A stretch of 64,000 nucleotides of DNA from an uncultured Lachnospiraceae bacterium (lineage in GTDB: Bacteria > Bacillota > Clostridia > Lachnospirales > Lachnospiraceae). The position numbers and the translations under genes were made by a program. Below the pieces are notes generated by a model. It was not told the DNA's origin, did no database searches, and saw nothing but the letters and a program-made list of their open reading frames with translations. This document shows positions 17,160 through 25,141 of the stretch, in pieces. The stretch is from the NCBI GenBank assembly GCA_910588965.1, contig CAJUSO010000012.1:8323-72322 (forward strand). The letters run 5' to 3'. Positions within the stretch are counted from its first letter, which is position 1. Each line of letters begins with the position of its first letter.

Positions 17160-18242
17160 ATGAGCAAAATAATTTTAACAGGCGACAGGCCTACCGGGAA
17201 GCTGCATGTAGGGCATTATGTGGGTTCCCTGCGCAGGAGGGTGGAACTGCAGGATTCCGGGGAATACGATAAAGTATTTATTATGATTGCAGACGCCCAG
17301 GCATTGACAGATAATGCAGACAACCCGGAAAAAGTCCGGCAGAATGTGGTGGAAGTGGCGCTGGATTACATGGCTTGCGGGTTGGATCCGGCGAAGTCTA
17401 CGATGTTCATCCAGTCGCAGATCCCCCAGCTGTGTGAATTGTCTTTTTACTATATGAACCTGGTGACGGTGTCCCGGCTGCAGCGGAACCCCACGGTAAA
17501 ATCTGAAATCCAGATGCGTAAATTTGAAGCCAGCATACCGGTAGGGTTTTTCACATATCCCATCAGCCAGGCGGCGGACATTACAGCTTTTAAGGCTACA
17601 ACCGTCCCAGTGGGCGAGGACCAGATGCCCATGATAGAGCAGACCAGGGAGATTGTGCACAAGTTTAATTCTGTCTATGGGGACACCTTGGTGGAGCCGC
17701 AGATCCTGCTGCCGGAGAACCAGGCCTGCATGCGCCTGCCAGGCACGGACGGGAAGGCAAAAATGAGCAAATCACTGGGGAACTGCATTTACCTCTCCGA
17801 AGAAGCGGACGAGGTGAAGAAAAAAGTCATGAGCATGTTCACAGATCCCAACCACCTGCGCATAGACGACCCAGGGTCATTGGAAGGCAATACGGTCTTC
17901 ACATATCTGGACGCTTTCTGCAGGGACGGGCATTTTGGGCGGTATCTGCCAGAGTATGCAAACCTGGATGAGCTGAAAGCCCACTACCAGCGGGGCGGCC
18001 TGGGGGATGTAAAGGTCAAGAAATTCCTGAACAATGTATTGCAGGAAGTATTGGAGCCAATCCGCAGCCGCAGGAAGGAACTGCAGAAGGATATCCCTTA
18101 TATTTACGAGGTACTGAAGAAGGGGAGCAAGGAGGCGGAGGAAGTGGCGGCACAGACCTTGGAAGAGGTGCGGGAAGCCATGAAGATCAATTACTTTGCT
18201 GATGAAGCGCTGATACAGGGACAGGCTGAAAAGTTCCAGTGA
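17160..18242 (+). CDS. trpS: Tryptophan-tRNA ligase
   Basis: A 360-residue class I aminoacyl-tRNA synthetase. The HIGH-equivalent is GKLHVGHYVGSL near residue 15, the KMSKS loop reads AKMSKSLGN near residue 201, and GEDQMPMIEQTREI is typical of TrpS. It charges tRNA-Trp in the cytoplasm. It lies 47 nt after pyrD, with no visible T-box leader, so it may be read with the pyr operon. A strong terminator follows 13 nt after the stop. Confidence 0.95.
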   Translation: MSKIILTGDRPTGKLHVGHYVGSLRRRVELQDSGEYDKVFIMIADAQALTDNADNPEKVRQNVVEVALDYMACGLDPAKSTMFIQSQIPQLCELSFYYMNLVTVSRLQRNPTVKSEIQMRKFEASIPVGFFTYPISQAADITAFKATTVPVGEDQMPMIEQTREIVHKFNSVYGDTLVEPQILLPENQACMRLPGTDGKAKMSKSLGNCIYLSEEADEVKKKVMSMFTDPNHLRIDDPGSLEGNTVFTYLDAFCRDGHFGRYLPEYANLDELKAHYQRGGLGDVKVKKFLNNVLQEVLEPIRSRRKELQKDIPYIYEVLKKGSKEAEEVAAQTLEEVREAMKINYFADEALIQGQAEKFQ

Positions 18243-18254
18243 TATAGAACCAGT

Positions 18255-18280
18255 AAGAGCCAGATTACTCTGGCTCTTTT
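18255..18280 (+). terminator. trpS terminator
   Basis: 10-bp stem AAGAGCCAGA / TCTGGCTCTT with a TTAC loop, followed by further T residues. It overlaps the stop codon of the convergent GntR gene on the other strand. Confidence 0.85.
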
Positions 18281-18981
18281 TGCAGCAGTTTGTCCAGCTG
18301 GTCTTCCACAATCCGGAAATGCTTGTCAAACGCTTTCATGGCGGCAGGCAAGTCTTTCTCCATCAGGGCGTTGTAAATCCCCCAATGGGAGCGCCGGAGC
18401 AGTTCTGCACGCATACGGTTTGTTAGGATTTTCGTTCGGAAATTCTCAATGAACTGATTCATCAGGTTGTCCAGCATGGAACTGTACAGGATTAAGATGC
18501 GGTTGTGGGAGGCGTTGACCAGCATATGATGGAACCTGACATCCAGCTTGGCGCTTTCGCGGGAACTCATGGGCTGTTCCATCTGGATTAGGATTTGGTG
18601 CATTTCTTCCAGTTCTTCCAGTGTGGCTGCGTCGATGGCCAGGCGTATGGCTGCATATTCGTAACCGGTGCGTATATGGAAAATTTCGGAAGAATCAATT
18701 TCCATCAAAGCCATTACCATGTTGACGGATTTCATCATATATTCCATAGGGTCACAGCGGACATAATTGCCGCTTCCCTGCAGGCATTCGATAAGCCCTG
18801 TAATTTCCAGCATGTGCATGACCTCGCGGATAGAGTTGCGGCTGACCCCTAATTTCTCTGCGATTTCCCGTTCTGTGGGGATTTTGTCGTTCAGCTTCAA
18901 CGCACCGGATAAAATCTGTTCTGAAAAATAATCAAATACATATTGGTATGTTTTTTTCCCATTTAACTTCGGGTTATCCAT
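18265..18981 (-). CDS. GntR/FadR-family (FCD) regulator, likely lactate-responsive
   Basis: A 238-residue GntR-family regulator. The N-terminal winged helix contains KIPTEREIAEKLGVSRNSIREV, split here as PTEREIAEKLGVSRN and SIREVMHML, the standard GntR recognition region. The C-terminal FCD ligand-binding domain has LDVRFHHMLVNASHN, with the Asp and His residues that bind a metal. LldR, PdhR and FadR belong to this subfamily. It is the last gene of the lactate block and corresponds in position to LctA of the Acetobacterium woodii lct cluster. It probably binds the TTGGGTnAyCCAA palindromes at 26702-26918. Whether it represses or activates is not shown. Confidence 0.85.
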   Translation of the reverse strand: MDNPKLNGKKTYQYVFDYFSEQILSGALKLNDKIPTEREIAEKLGVSRNSIREVMHMLEITGLIECLQGSGNYVRCDPMEYMMKSVNMVMALMEIDSSEIFHIRTGYEYAAIRLAIDAATLEELEEMHQILIQMEQPMSSRESAKLDVRFHHMLVNASHNRILILYSSMLDNLMNQFIENFRTKILTNRMRAELLRRSHWGIYNALMEKDLPAAMKAFDKHFRIVEDQLDKLLQKEPE

Positions 18982-19027
18982 TCTGCCCCCTTCCTTCTTC
19001 TTGGCTTATGGTTAGCATATGGAATTT

Positions 19028-19056
19028 ATTGTAATATAATGCAGAGGAATTTGCAA
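19028..19056 (-). promoter_or_regulatory. Promoter of the GntR regulator gene
   Basis: Read on the minus strand: TTGCAA, 17-nt spacer, TACAAT, about 47 nt before the regulator's ATG. It suggests independent expression of the regulator. The rest of 18982-19248 holds no gene, only this promoter and the hairpin at 19141-19183. Confidence 0.55.
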
Positions 19057-19140
19057 GGGTAAAAATGCCTTGCTTTTGGGATTTATCTGCCAGGATGGCT
19101 GGGGGCTAGGGGATTGCCAGGGGATGGTGTCGGAAAGCGG

Positions 19141-19183
19141 AACAGCAGATTTGCCATTTACAGGGTGGCAAACCTGCTGTTTC
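19141..19183 (-). terminator. Probable terminator of the lactate operon after larA
   Basis: Long stem in two blocks, AACAGCAG with CTGCTGTT and TTTGCC with GGCAAA, around a 10-nt loop, 66 nt downstream of the larA stop on the minus strand. The T-run on that strand is poor (only scattered T residues), so termination may be partial. Confidence 0.5.
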
Positions 19184-19248
19184 CTACGTGAAAATATGTA
19201 TGTATTACTCCAGCCTGCAATGTATGCTGAAAGGATTGGAGCCTTGGT

Positions 19249-20535
19249 TTATTCTGGCGTTTTTACCATAACAGATACGCCGTCTGGGATAACTGCAATA
19301 TGGGCGTCCCTGCCTTTGGCTTCCAGAGCCATCTCCAGGGCTTTATTTACATCTGGCGCTGTCTCAAACCCCATCTCCTGTGCCATGCCACGGTATTTTT
19401 CACACATGACATAGATGACCTTATGGTGGATTAAAATTCGGCTTTGGATTTGGTATTCCCATTGGTCGGGTTTTGTCTGGTCCTGGGGGATACGCAAAAT
19501 CCCATCCATCAAGGACTGCGGGCTTTCGCTATCTTTTAAGGCATTATAAAATCCCTCGCCCCCATGGCCGTCCCCACAGCCGGATACCATAATGATGATG
19601 CCATCTTCCTTCGAGGCGGCCTCTGCAGCCGTCATACCCTTGACAGACTGGTACATATTCTGGTCTAAGGGATATCCGCCATTGGTGGAGATTGCAATGT
19701 CTGCTGGCTTGCTTGGCGTGACCTGGCAGTATTGTTGGAGGAAACGGCAGCCGGCATCGTGCGCTTTGATAGCGTCGCCAGCCACGGCATGGACTACCTT
19801 TTTGTCAGTGTCAATCACCACATTAACGATATATGCCTGGTTTGCCATCCGGCTTGCAGCAACCATATCCCTGTGGATAGGGTTGTTTTCTAATATGCCG
19901 GTACGGCTGTAGGGCGAGTCGATAAAGACGGAGCAGTGGTTCCCCAGGACCGTTACCTTGCTGGATACGCCTGGGAGCACGCTTTTACGCCCGCCGGAGA
20001 ACCCGGCGAAAAAGTGCGTCTCAATAAATCCTTCGCTGACCAGAAGGTCTGCTTTTGCCGCTATTTTATTAATCAAGAGCGGTGCGCCGGAAGGGAGCGT
20101 ACCCAAGTTTACCATAGCGTCCATGTCGCAGCTGTCGTGGATTGCGATTTTCTCATTGCCTACGATTTCTTCCCCGAATTTGCCTACAAGTTCCTCCCGG
20201 GTAGTTGCCCGGTGGAAGCCTGTTGCAATCAGCAGCGTAATGTCTGCCTGAGGGTTCCCAGTACGGATTTCCTGCAGCATGAAAGGGATGATGTGCTTGC
20301 TTGGGACGGGCCTCGTATGGTCAGAACAGATGATTACTACTTTTTGCTTGCCTGCGGAAAGTTCTGCAAGGGTGGGAGAGCCGATGGGATGCCTCATGGC
20401 CTCCTGCACAATCTCATCCTCCGTTTTCCCAGTTTTTGGCATGGATTCAATGGAAGATTCCAGAACCTCATAATCTAAAGTATCATCCAGATGCAGCATC
20501 ATGCCTTCTCTGGAGAAAGGTAATTTTATATCCAT
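19249..20535 (-). CDS. larA: Nickel-dependent lactate racemase
   Basis: A 428-residue LarA-type enzyme that interconverts L- and D-lactate with a nickel-pincer cofactor. The family's VICSDHTRPVPSKHI region (catalytic His) lies near residue 71, and GFSGGRKSVLPGVSS near residue 180 contains the Lys that tethers the cofactor. The usual second catalytic His follows in the NHCSV region. The cofactor genes larB, larC and larE are not in the window and would be needed elsewhere. Placement with lactate dehydrogenase and permease lets the operon use both lactate isomers, as LctE does in Acetobacterium woodii. Confidence 0.9.
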   Translation of the reverse strand: MDIKLPFSREGMMLHLDDTLDYEVLESSIESMPKTGKTEDEIVQEAMRHPIGSPTLAELSAGKQKVVIICSDHTRPVPSKHIIPFMLQEIRTGNPQADITLLIATGFHRATTREELVGKFGEEIVGNEKIAIHDSCDMDAMVNLGTLPSGAPLLINKIAAKADLLVSEGFIETHFFAGFSGGRKSVLPGVSSKVTVLGNHCSVFIDSPYSRTGILENNPIHRDMVAASRMANQAYIVNVVIDTDKKVVHAVAGDAIKAHDAGCRFLQQYCQVTPSKPADIAISTNGGYPLDQNMYQSVKGMTAAEAASKEDGIIIMVSGCGDGHGGEGFYNALKDSESPQSLMDGILRIPQDQTKPDQWEYQIQSRILIHHKVIYVMCEKYRGMAQEMGFETAPDVNKALEMALEAKGRDAHIAVIPDGVSVMVKTPE

Positions 20536-20558
20536 AACAATGCACCCCTTCTAAGATA

Positions 20559-21701
20559 TTATTTTACGCCCATCCATCCAGAGATAACCATCATCTGGAC
20601 CTCAGAAGTGCCTTCATAGATTTCTGTAATCTTGGCATCGCGCATCATGCGCTCAATGGGGTAGTCTTTGGTGTAGCCATATCCGCCGTACAGCTGCAGG
20701 CAGCGGCGCGTCACGTCCGATGCATTCCTGGAAGCCACTAATTTTGCCATGGCTGCTTTGTGGGAGAAGTTCTCATGGCTGTCCTTTGCGCAGGCAGCCT
20801 GGTATACAAGGAGTTTGGCAGCCTCTGTATTGGCCTTCATCTGAGCTAGCTCAAACTGGGTGTTCTGGAACTGGGAAAGCCTGCGCCCAAACTGTTTCCT
20901 CTCCTGGACATATTTTACAGTCTCTTCAATGGCGCCCTCTGCAATACCAAGGGCTTGGGCAGCAATGCCTACGCGGCCGCCGTCCAAGGTCATCATGGCG
21001 TATTTGAAGCCCTTGCCAAGTTCCCCTACCAGGTTTTCCTTTGGCACAATGCAGTCTTCAAAGACTAATTCACAGGTAGAGGAGGCGCGGATGCCCATCT
21101 TGTCTTCATGCTTCCCAATGGAGAAGCCCTGGAAGCCTTTTTCAACAATAAAGGCGGAAATGCCTTTGGTACCCTGGGATTTGTCTGTCATTGCCAGCAC
21201 AAAGAATACGTCGGCTGCGCCGGCATTTGTGATGAAGATTTTGGAGCCGTTCAATACCCAATGGTCCCCTGCGTCTATCGCAACGGTCTGCTGGCCGGAA
21301 GCGTCCGTCCCTGCGTTTGGTTCCGTCAGGGCAAAAGCGCCGAGCCATTCGCCGGAGCAGAGTTTGGGGAGGTATTTCTTTTTCTGCTCTTCAGAGCAGA
21401 ATTGGTAAATCGGGGTACAGCAGAGGGAAGTGTGGGCGGATACGATAACGCCGGTGGTTGCGCAGTATTTGCTAAGTTCTTCTACTGTTTGGATGTAGGC
21501 CAAGGTATCCATGCCAGATCCGCCGTATTCCTCTGGGAAGGGGATGCCTAAGAGACCCATTTCTGCCATCTGCTTTACGTTGTCCATAGGGAATTCTTCT
21601 GTCTGGTCAATGGTGGCTGCCAGGGGTTTTACGTCGTTTACAGCAAATTCATGTACCATATCTAAAATGTCCTGATGTATTTCATCTTGTTTAAAATCCA
21701 T
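20559..21701 (-). CDS. Acyl-CoA dehydrogenase (butyryl- or acryloyl-CoA type)
   Basis: A 380-residue FAD-dependent acyl-CoA dehydrogenase. FALTEPNAGTDASG and WVLNGSKIFITNAG are the two family signatures, and the catalytic Glu lies in ITEIYEGTSEVQ near residue 365, the position used by short-chain enzymes. Length fits Bcd of Clostridia. It sits between etfA and larA in a lactate operon, where the known A. woodii lct cluster has no such gene. It may accept electrons from the same EtfAB, reducing crotonyl- or acryloyl-CoA; the acyl chain specificity cannot be told. An intercistronic hairpin precedes it. Confidence 0.9.
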   Translation of the reverse strand: MDFKQDEIHQDILDMVHEFAVNDVKPLAATIDQTEEFPMDNVKQMAEMGLLGIPFPEEYGGSGMDTLAYIQTVEELSKYCATTGVIVSAHTSLCCTPIYQFCSEEQKKKYLPKLCSGEWLGAFALTEPNAGTDASGQQTVAIDAGDHWVLNGSKIFITNAGAADVFFVLAMTDKSQGTKGISAFIVEKGFQGFSIGKHEDKMGIRASSTCELVFEDCIVPKENLVGELGKGFKYAMMTLDGGRVGIAAQALGIAEGAIEETVKYVQERKQFGRRLSQFQNTQFELAQMKANTEAAKLLVYQAACAKDSHENFSHKAAMAKLVASRNASDVTRRCLQLYGGYGYTKDYPIERMMRDAKITEIYEGTSEVQMMVISGWMGVK

Positions 21702-21760
21702 GATTAATCCTCCGTTTTCTTTGAGATAAAAGAATGCTTTATGATCCGATGCCAGCTGCG

Positions 21761-21787
21761 CCAGGGAGGGATTCGGCCCTTCCCTGG
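21761..21787 (-). other. Intercistronic hairpin between etfA and the acyl-CoA dehydrogenase gene
   Basis: CCAGGGA pairs with TCCCTGG and an inner GGG with CCC, in the 118-nt gap between the two genes. No T-run follows on the minus strand. It may separate the expression level of the promoter-distal acyl-CoA dehydrogenase and larA from that of etfA. Confidence 0.4.
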
Positions 21788-21819
21788 GCTGTTTTGGCAG
21801 GCAGGAAATGGGTAGGTTT

Positions 21820-22827
21820 TTAGGCCTTGCGGGCTTTGAAGGCGGCAGTTAAGGAAGGCACTACTTCGTTCAGGTTTCCTACGATGCCGTAGTCGGCCAC
21901 TTCGAAAATAGGCGCGTCTTCATCTTTGTTGACGGCGATGACGGTGTCCGCTCCGGAAATCCCGGCCAGATGCTGGATAGCTCCGGAGATGCCGATAGCG
22001 AAGTAGAGTTTCGGTGCGACAGTTTTTCCGGATTGGCCTACCTGGTGGGCGTGGGGCATCCAGCCTGCGTCTACCACGGCGCGGCTGCAGCCTATGGTCG
22101 CGCCCAGCTCAGCGGCTAAATCTTCCAATAACTTGAAGTTTTCAGCAGAGCCGACACCGCGTCCGCCGGATACGATAATGTCGGCTTCTTCCAAATTGAT
22201 GGATTCGGCTATTTCTTTGACACGTTCTACCAGTTTGGTGCGGATTTCTTCGGGGGCTACATGGATAGTTTCCTGGATGATTTCACCGGTGCGGCTTTCG
22301 TCATAGGCGCCTTTCTTGAATACGGCGGGACGTACCGTACCCATCTGGGGGCGGTGATCCGGGCACATAATCGTGGCCATTAGGTTGCCGCCGAAGGTGG
22401 GGCGCGTCCAGGCGATGTTCCCGGTTTCCCCGTCGATGCCAATGGCGGTGCAATCGGCTGTCAGGCCGGTCTTCAGGCGGCAGGATATGCGGGGGCCCAT
22501 GTCACGGCCATTGTTGGTAGCGCCAATCATCAAGGTCTCTGGCTTATATTTTTCCACCAAGGTAACGAATGCCTTTGTGAAGGCATCTGTTGTATAGTAC
22601 TCATATTCCGGGCCGTCCACGGTGATGGCGGAATCGGCGCCATAGCAAATTGCGTCTTTTGCGACGCCTTCAATATCTTTACCGATGACAACAGCTACCA
22701 ATGCGCATTCCTTTTGCCTGGCCAATGGCTTTGCCGCGTTTAACAGTTCATATCCGACATTTTTGGCTTTTCCGCACTCTGTCTCAATGAATACCCATAT
22801 ATTTTTATAATCATTCAGATTGCCCAT
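21820..22827 (-). CDS. etfA: Electron transfer flavoprotein, alpha subunit
   Basis: A 335-residue EtfA. The C-terminal FAD domain shows SGGRGVGSAENFKLLEDLA, GCSRAVVDAGWM, HQVGQSGKTV and YFAIGISGAIQHLAGI, the near-invariant FAD-binding stretches of EtfA. It pairs with EtfB encoded just upstream (13-nt gap). In lactate-using anaerobes EtfAB receives electrons from lactate dehydrogenase and NAD is reduced at the cost of reduced ferredoxin (electron confurcation, established for A. woodii). Whether this Etf is of the confurcating type needs a comparison of the EtfB NADH-binding region. Confidence 0.95.
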   Translation of the reverse strand: MGNLNDYKNIWVFIETECGKAKNVGYELLNAAKPLARQKECALVAVVIGKDIEGVAKDAICYGADSAITVDGPEYEYYTTDAFTKAFVTLVEKYKPETLMIGATNNGRDMGPRISCRLKTGLTADCTAIGIDGETGNIAWTRPTFGGNLMATIMCPDHRPQMGTVRPAVFKKGAYDESRTGEIIQETIHVAPEEIRTKLVERVKEIAESINLEEADIIVSGGRGVGSAENFKLLEDLAAELGATIGCSRAVVDAGWMPHAHQVGQSGKTVAPKLYFAIGISGAIQHLAGISGADTVIAVNKDEDAPIFEVADYGIVGNLNEVVPSLTAAFKARKA

Positions 22828-22840
22828 ATTTGCTTCCTCC

Positions 22841-23644
22841 TTATAAAAGTTTTGCTTCTTCCATCAGCTTTACAACTTCATTTGCTGCGTCTGCTGCTTC
22901 CATGCCAGCCAATTTCACCCCGTTTTTCTCACGGACAGGCGTAAAAGTCTTCTTTACCCTGGTAGGGGAGCCGTTCAGCCCGCACAATGCCAGGTTGATT
23001 GCCGGGATGTCCTCTTCCGTCAGTACAGGGATTTCTTTCTTCTTTGCAGCCATTTTGCTCTTAATGGTAGGATAGCGCGGCTCATAAGGCAGCTTCACGA
23101 CGGTCACTACGGCAGGAAGGCTGGTGGAAATCATATCATACCCGGCATCATATTCCCGTTTCACCTGGATTTCCCCATCTTTTTCCAGAATATCCAATGC
23201 ATAGGTAATCTGCGGAAGCCCCAGATGCTCGGCAATCTCCGGCCCCACCTGGGCGGTATCCCCATCCGTAGCCTGCTTCCCGCAGAGGATTAAATCAAAT
23301 TCCAGGCCTTCCTTCTCTTCAATAGCCTTAATCGCCTCTGAAAGGATATAACTGGTAGCCAAGGTATCGGATCCGCCGAAATTCCTGCTGGAAATCAGAT
23401 ACCCCCCGTCAGCCCCGACAGCAAGGCAGGACTTAATCGCTTCCTTCGCCTGTTCCGGCCCCATGGAAATAACAATCAGCTTCCCGCCAGAAGCTTCCTT
23501 CAGGCGTACGCCCACTTCCTGGGCATAAGTGTCAAAGGGATTCACAATACTGGGAACACCTTTACGGATTAAAGTGTGGGTTACAGGATCCACCTTGATT
23601 TCATTCGTATCAGGCACCTGTTTCATGCATACACATATATTCAT
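22841..23644 (-). CDS. etfB: Electron transfer flavoprotein, beta subunit
   Basis: A 267-residue EtfB. Visible are the N-terminal strand NICVCMKQVPDTNEIKVD, the LILCGKQATDGDTAQVGP loop that binds AMP or a second FAD, and the recognition segment LPYEPRYPTIKSKMAAKKK near the C-terminus, which contacts partner dehydrogenases. An AGGAGG site lies 8 nt before the ATG. It is transcribed between the lactate dehydrogenase gene and etfA, the same order as lctB-lctC around lctD in A. woodii apart from the dehydrogenase position. Confidence 0.95.
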   Translation of the reverse strand: MNICVCMKQVPDTNEIKVDPVTHTLIRKGVPSIVNPFDTYAQEVGVRLKEASGGKLIVISMGPEQAKEAIKSCLAVGADGGYLISSRNFGGSDTLATSYILSEAIKAIEEKEGLEFDLILCGKQATDGDTAQVGPEIAEHLGLPQITYALDILEKDGEIQVKREYDAGYDMISTSLPAVVTVVKLPYEPRYPTIKSKMAAKKKEIPVLTEEDIPAINLALCGLNGSPTRVKKTFTPVREKNGVKLAGMEAADAANEVVKLMEEAKLL

Positions 23645-23699
23645 AAAAATTTCCTCCTATTTTTTTGTTTATTTTAACGCTGGATTCCGGAGCATCCTT

Positions 23700-25112
23700 C
23701 TACAACCGATAGCAAACCTTCCCTGGATTCAGTATCATCTTTGGGTCAAACACCCTCTTAATCCCTTCCATAATCTGCATATTTGTTTCCCCGACAGAGT
23801 CCACCAGATACTTTACCTTCCCAGACCCAATGCCATGCTCCCCGGACACGAGCCCGCCGCAGTCCGTGGCCTCTTTATAAATAATGCCAAAGAATTTATC
23901 TACCCTCTTCTTGAATTCTTCCTCTTCCAGGCTGTTGGAGCACTGGTAAATATGTAAATTCCCATCCCCTGCATGCCCAAAGGATTTAATAACCAGCCCG
24001 CAGCTTTCCCCGGTCTTGTTGACAAATTCCAGATAATCTGCAATCCTATTTACTGGGACTACCACGTCGCATTCATCCAGCAATTTTGTCTCTTCCATGA
24101 TTGCTTCAAGGAAAGAGGAGCGTGCAGCCCACGCATCCTTAATTTTCCCTGGCGTATCAGCCACCAGCACATCAATGGCGCCTTCTTCCAGCACCAATTC
24201 TGCTGCCTGCTCTACCAGGGAATCTACTTCTTCTTCCGAAGCCCCGTCCAAGGTCACAAGGAGGTAAGCGCCAATCTGTGTCCCTTCCAGTTCCTGCGGG
24301 AATACGGATTTCCCAATATAGCGTTCCGATGCCAGTACAATCTCACGTTCCATAAATTCAATAGCCTGTGGGTCCATATGCGCCATTTTGAATTTTGGAA
24401 CGGTGGAAAGGGCTGTATGCAAATCCTCAAAGGGGATAATCAAGGAAGCCGCTGCCTTGGGTGCAGGAATAATTTTCAGGGTCAGTTCCGTGATAATCCC
24501 CAGCGTGCCCTCGGAGCCAATCATCAGGTTCAGGAGGGAGTATCCAGAGGATGTCTTGGAAACGGTGGCGCCTAGGCGGGTAATCTCGCCCGTAGGCAGG
24601 ACCACAGTCATCGCCCGTACATAATCCCTGGTAGCGCCGTATTTTACAGCCCGCATGCCGCCGGCGTTTGTGGCTACGTTGCCGCCTACACAGGCAAATT
24701 TCTCTCCAGGATCTGGCGGATAGAGCATGCCTCTTTGCTGGCAGTCTTCTGCCAAGTCGTTTAGCAGGACGCCTGCTTCGATTTCTACCACAAAGTTTTC
24801 CATATCATAAGATTTGATTTTGTTCATCTTGGAAATATCAATCAGCACGCCGCCGTAAATGGGGACTGCCCCTCCTGCCAGGCCTGTGCCTGCGCCTCTG
24901 GGCGTGACAGGGATATTGTTTTCATAACAGATTTTCATAATAGCTGCTACTTCCTCTGTGGAACGCGGCTGGATGGCTATGTCCGGCATATGGGTGCCGT
25001 AGATGGGCATTTCGTCTTTGGCATAGTCTGGGTTGATGTCATCCCCTAAGAATACATAGCTGGAAACAGCTTGGAGCTGTGCTATGATATCAGGTGTTAA
25101 TTGGTTATACAT
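23700..25112 (-). CDS. lctD: FAD-linked lactate dehydrogenase (GlcD/LctD type)
   Basis: A 470-residue PCMH-type FAD enzyme. The FAD-binding region reads VTPRGAGTGLAGGAVP near residue 75, followed by PDPGEKFACVGGNVATNAGG. The C-terminal catalytic part has FGHAGDGNLHIYQC with the metal-binding His, and LVSGEHGIGSGKVKYL. This family includes glycolate oxidase GlcD and D-lactate dehydrogenases. With EtfAB, racemase and permease alongside, lactate is the likely substrate, giving pyruvate. AAGGAGG lies 8 nt upstream of the ATG. Confidence 0.9.
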   Translation of the reverse strand: MYNQLTPDIIAQLQAVSSYVFLGDDINPDYAKDEMPIYGTHMPDIAIQPRSTEEVAAIMKICYENNIPVTPRGAGTGLAGGAVPIYGGVLIDISKMNKIKSYDMENFVVEIEAGVLLNDLAEDCQQRGMLYPPDPGEKFACVGGNVATNAGGMRAVKYGATRDYVRAMTVVLPTGEITRLGATVSKTSSGYSLLNLMIGSEGTLGIITELTLKIIPAPKAAASLIIPFEDLHTALSTVPKFKMAHMDPQAIEFMEREIVLASERYIGKSVFPQELEGTQIGAYLLVTLDGASEEEVDSLVEQAAELVLEEGAIDVLVADTPGKIKDAWAARSSFLEAIMEETKLLDECDVVVPVNRIADYLEFVNKTGESCGLVIKSFGHAGDGNLHIYQCSNSLEEEEFKKRVDKFFGIIYKEATDCGGLVSGEHGIGSGKVKYLVDSVGETNMQIMEGIKRVFDPKMILNPGKVCYRL

Positions 25113-25141
25113 TTATGTTACCTCCTTTATGTTATTTACTT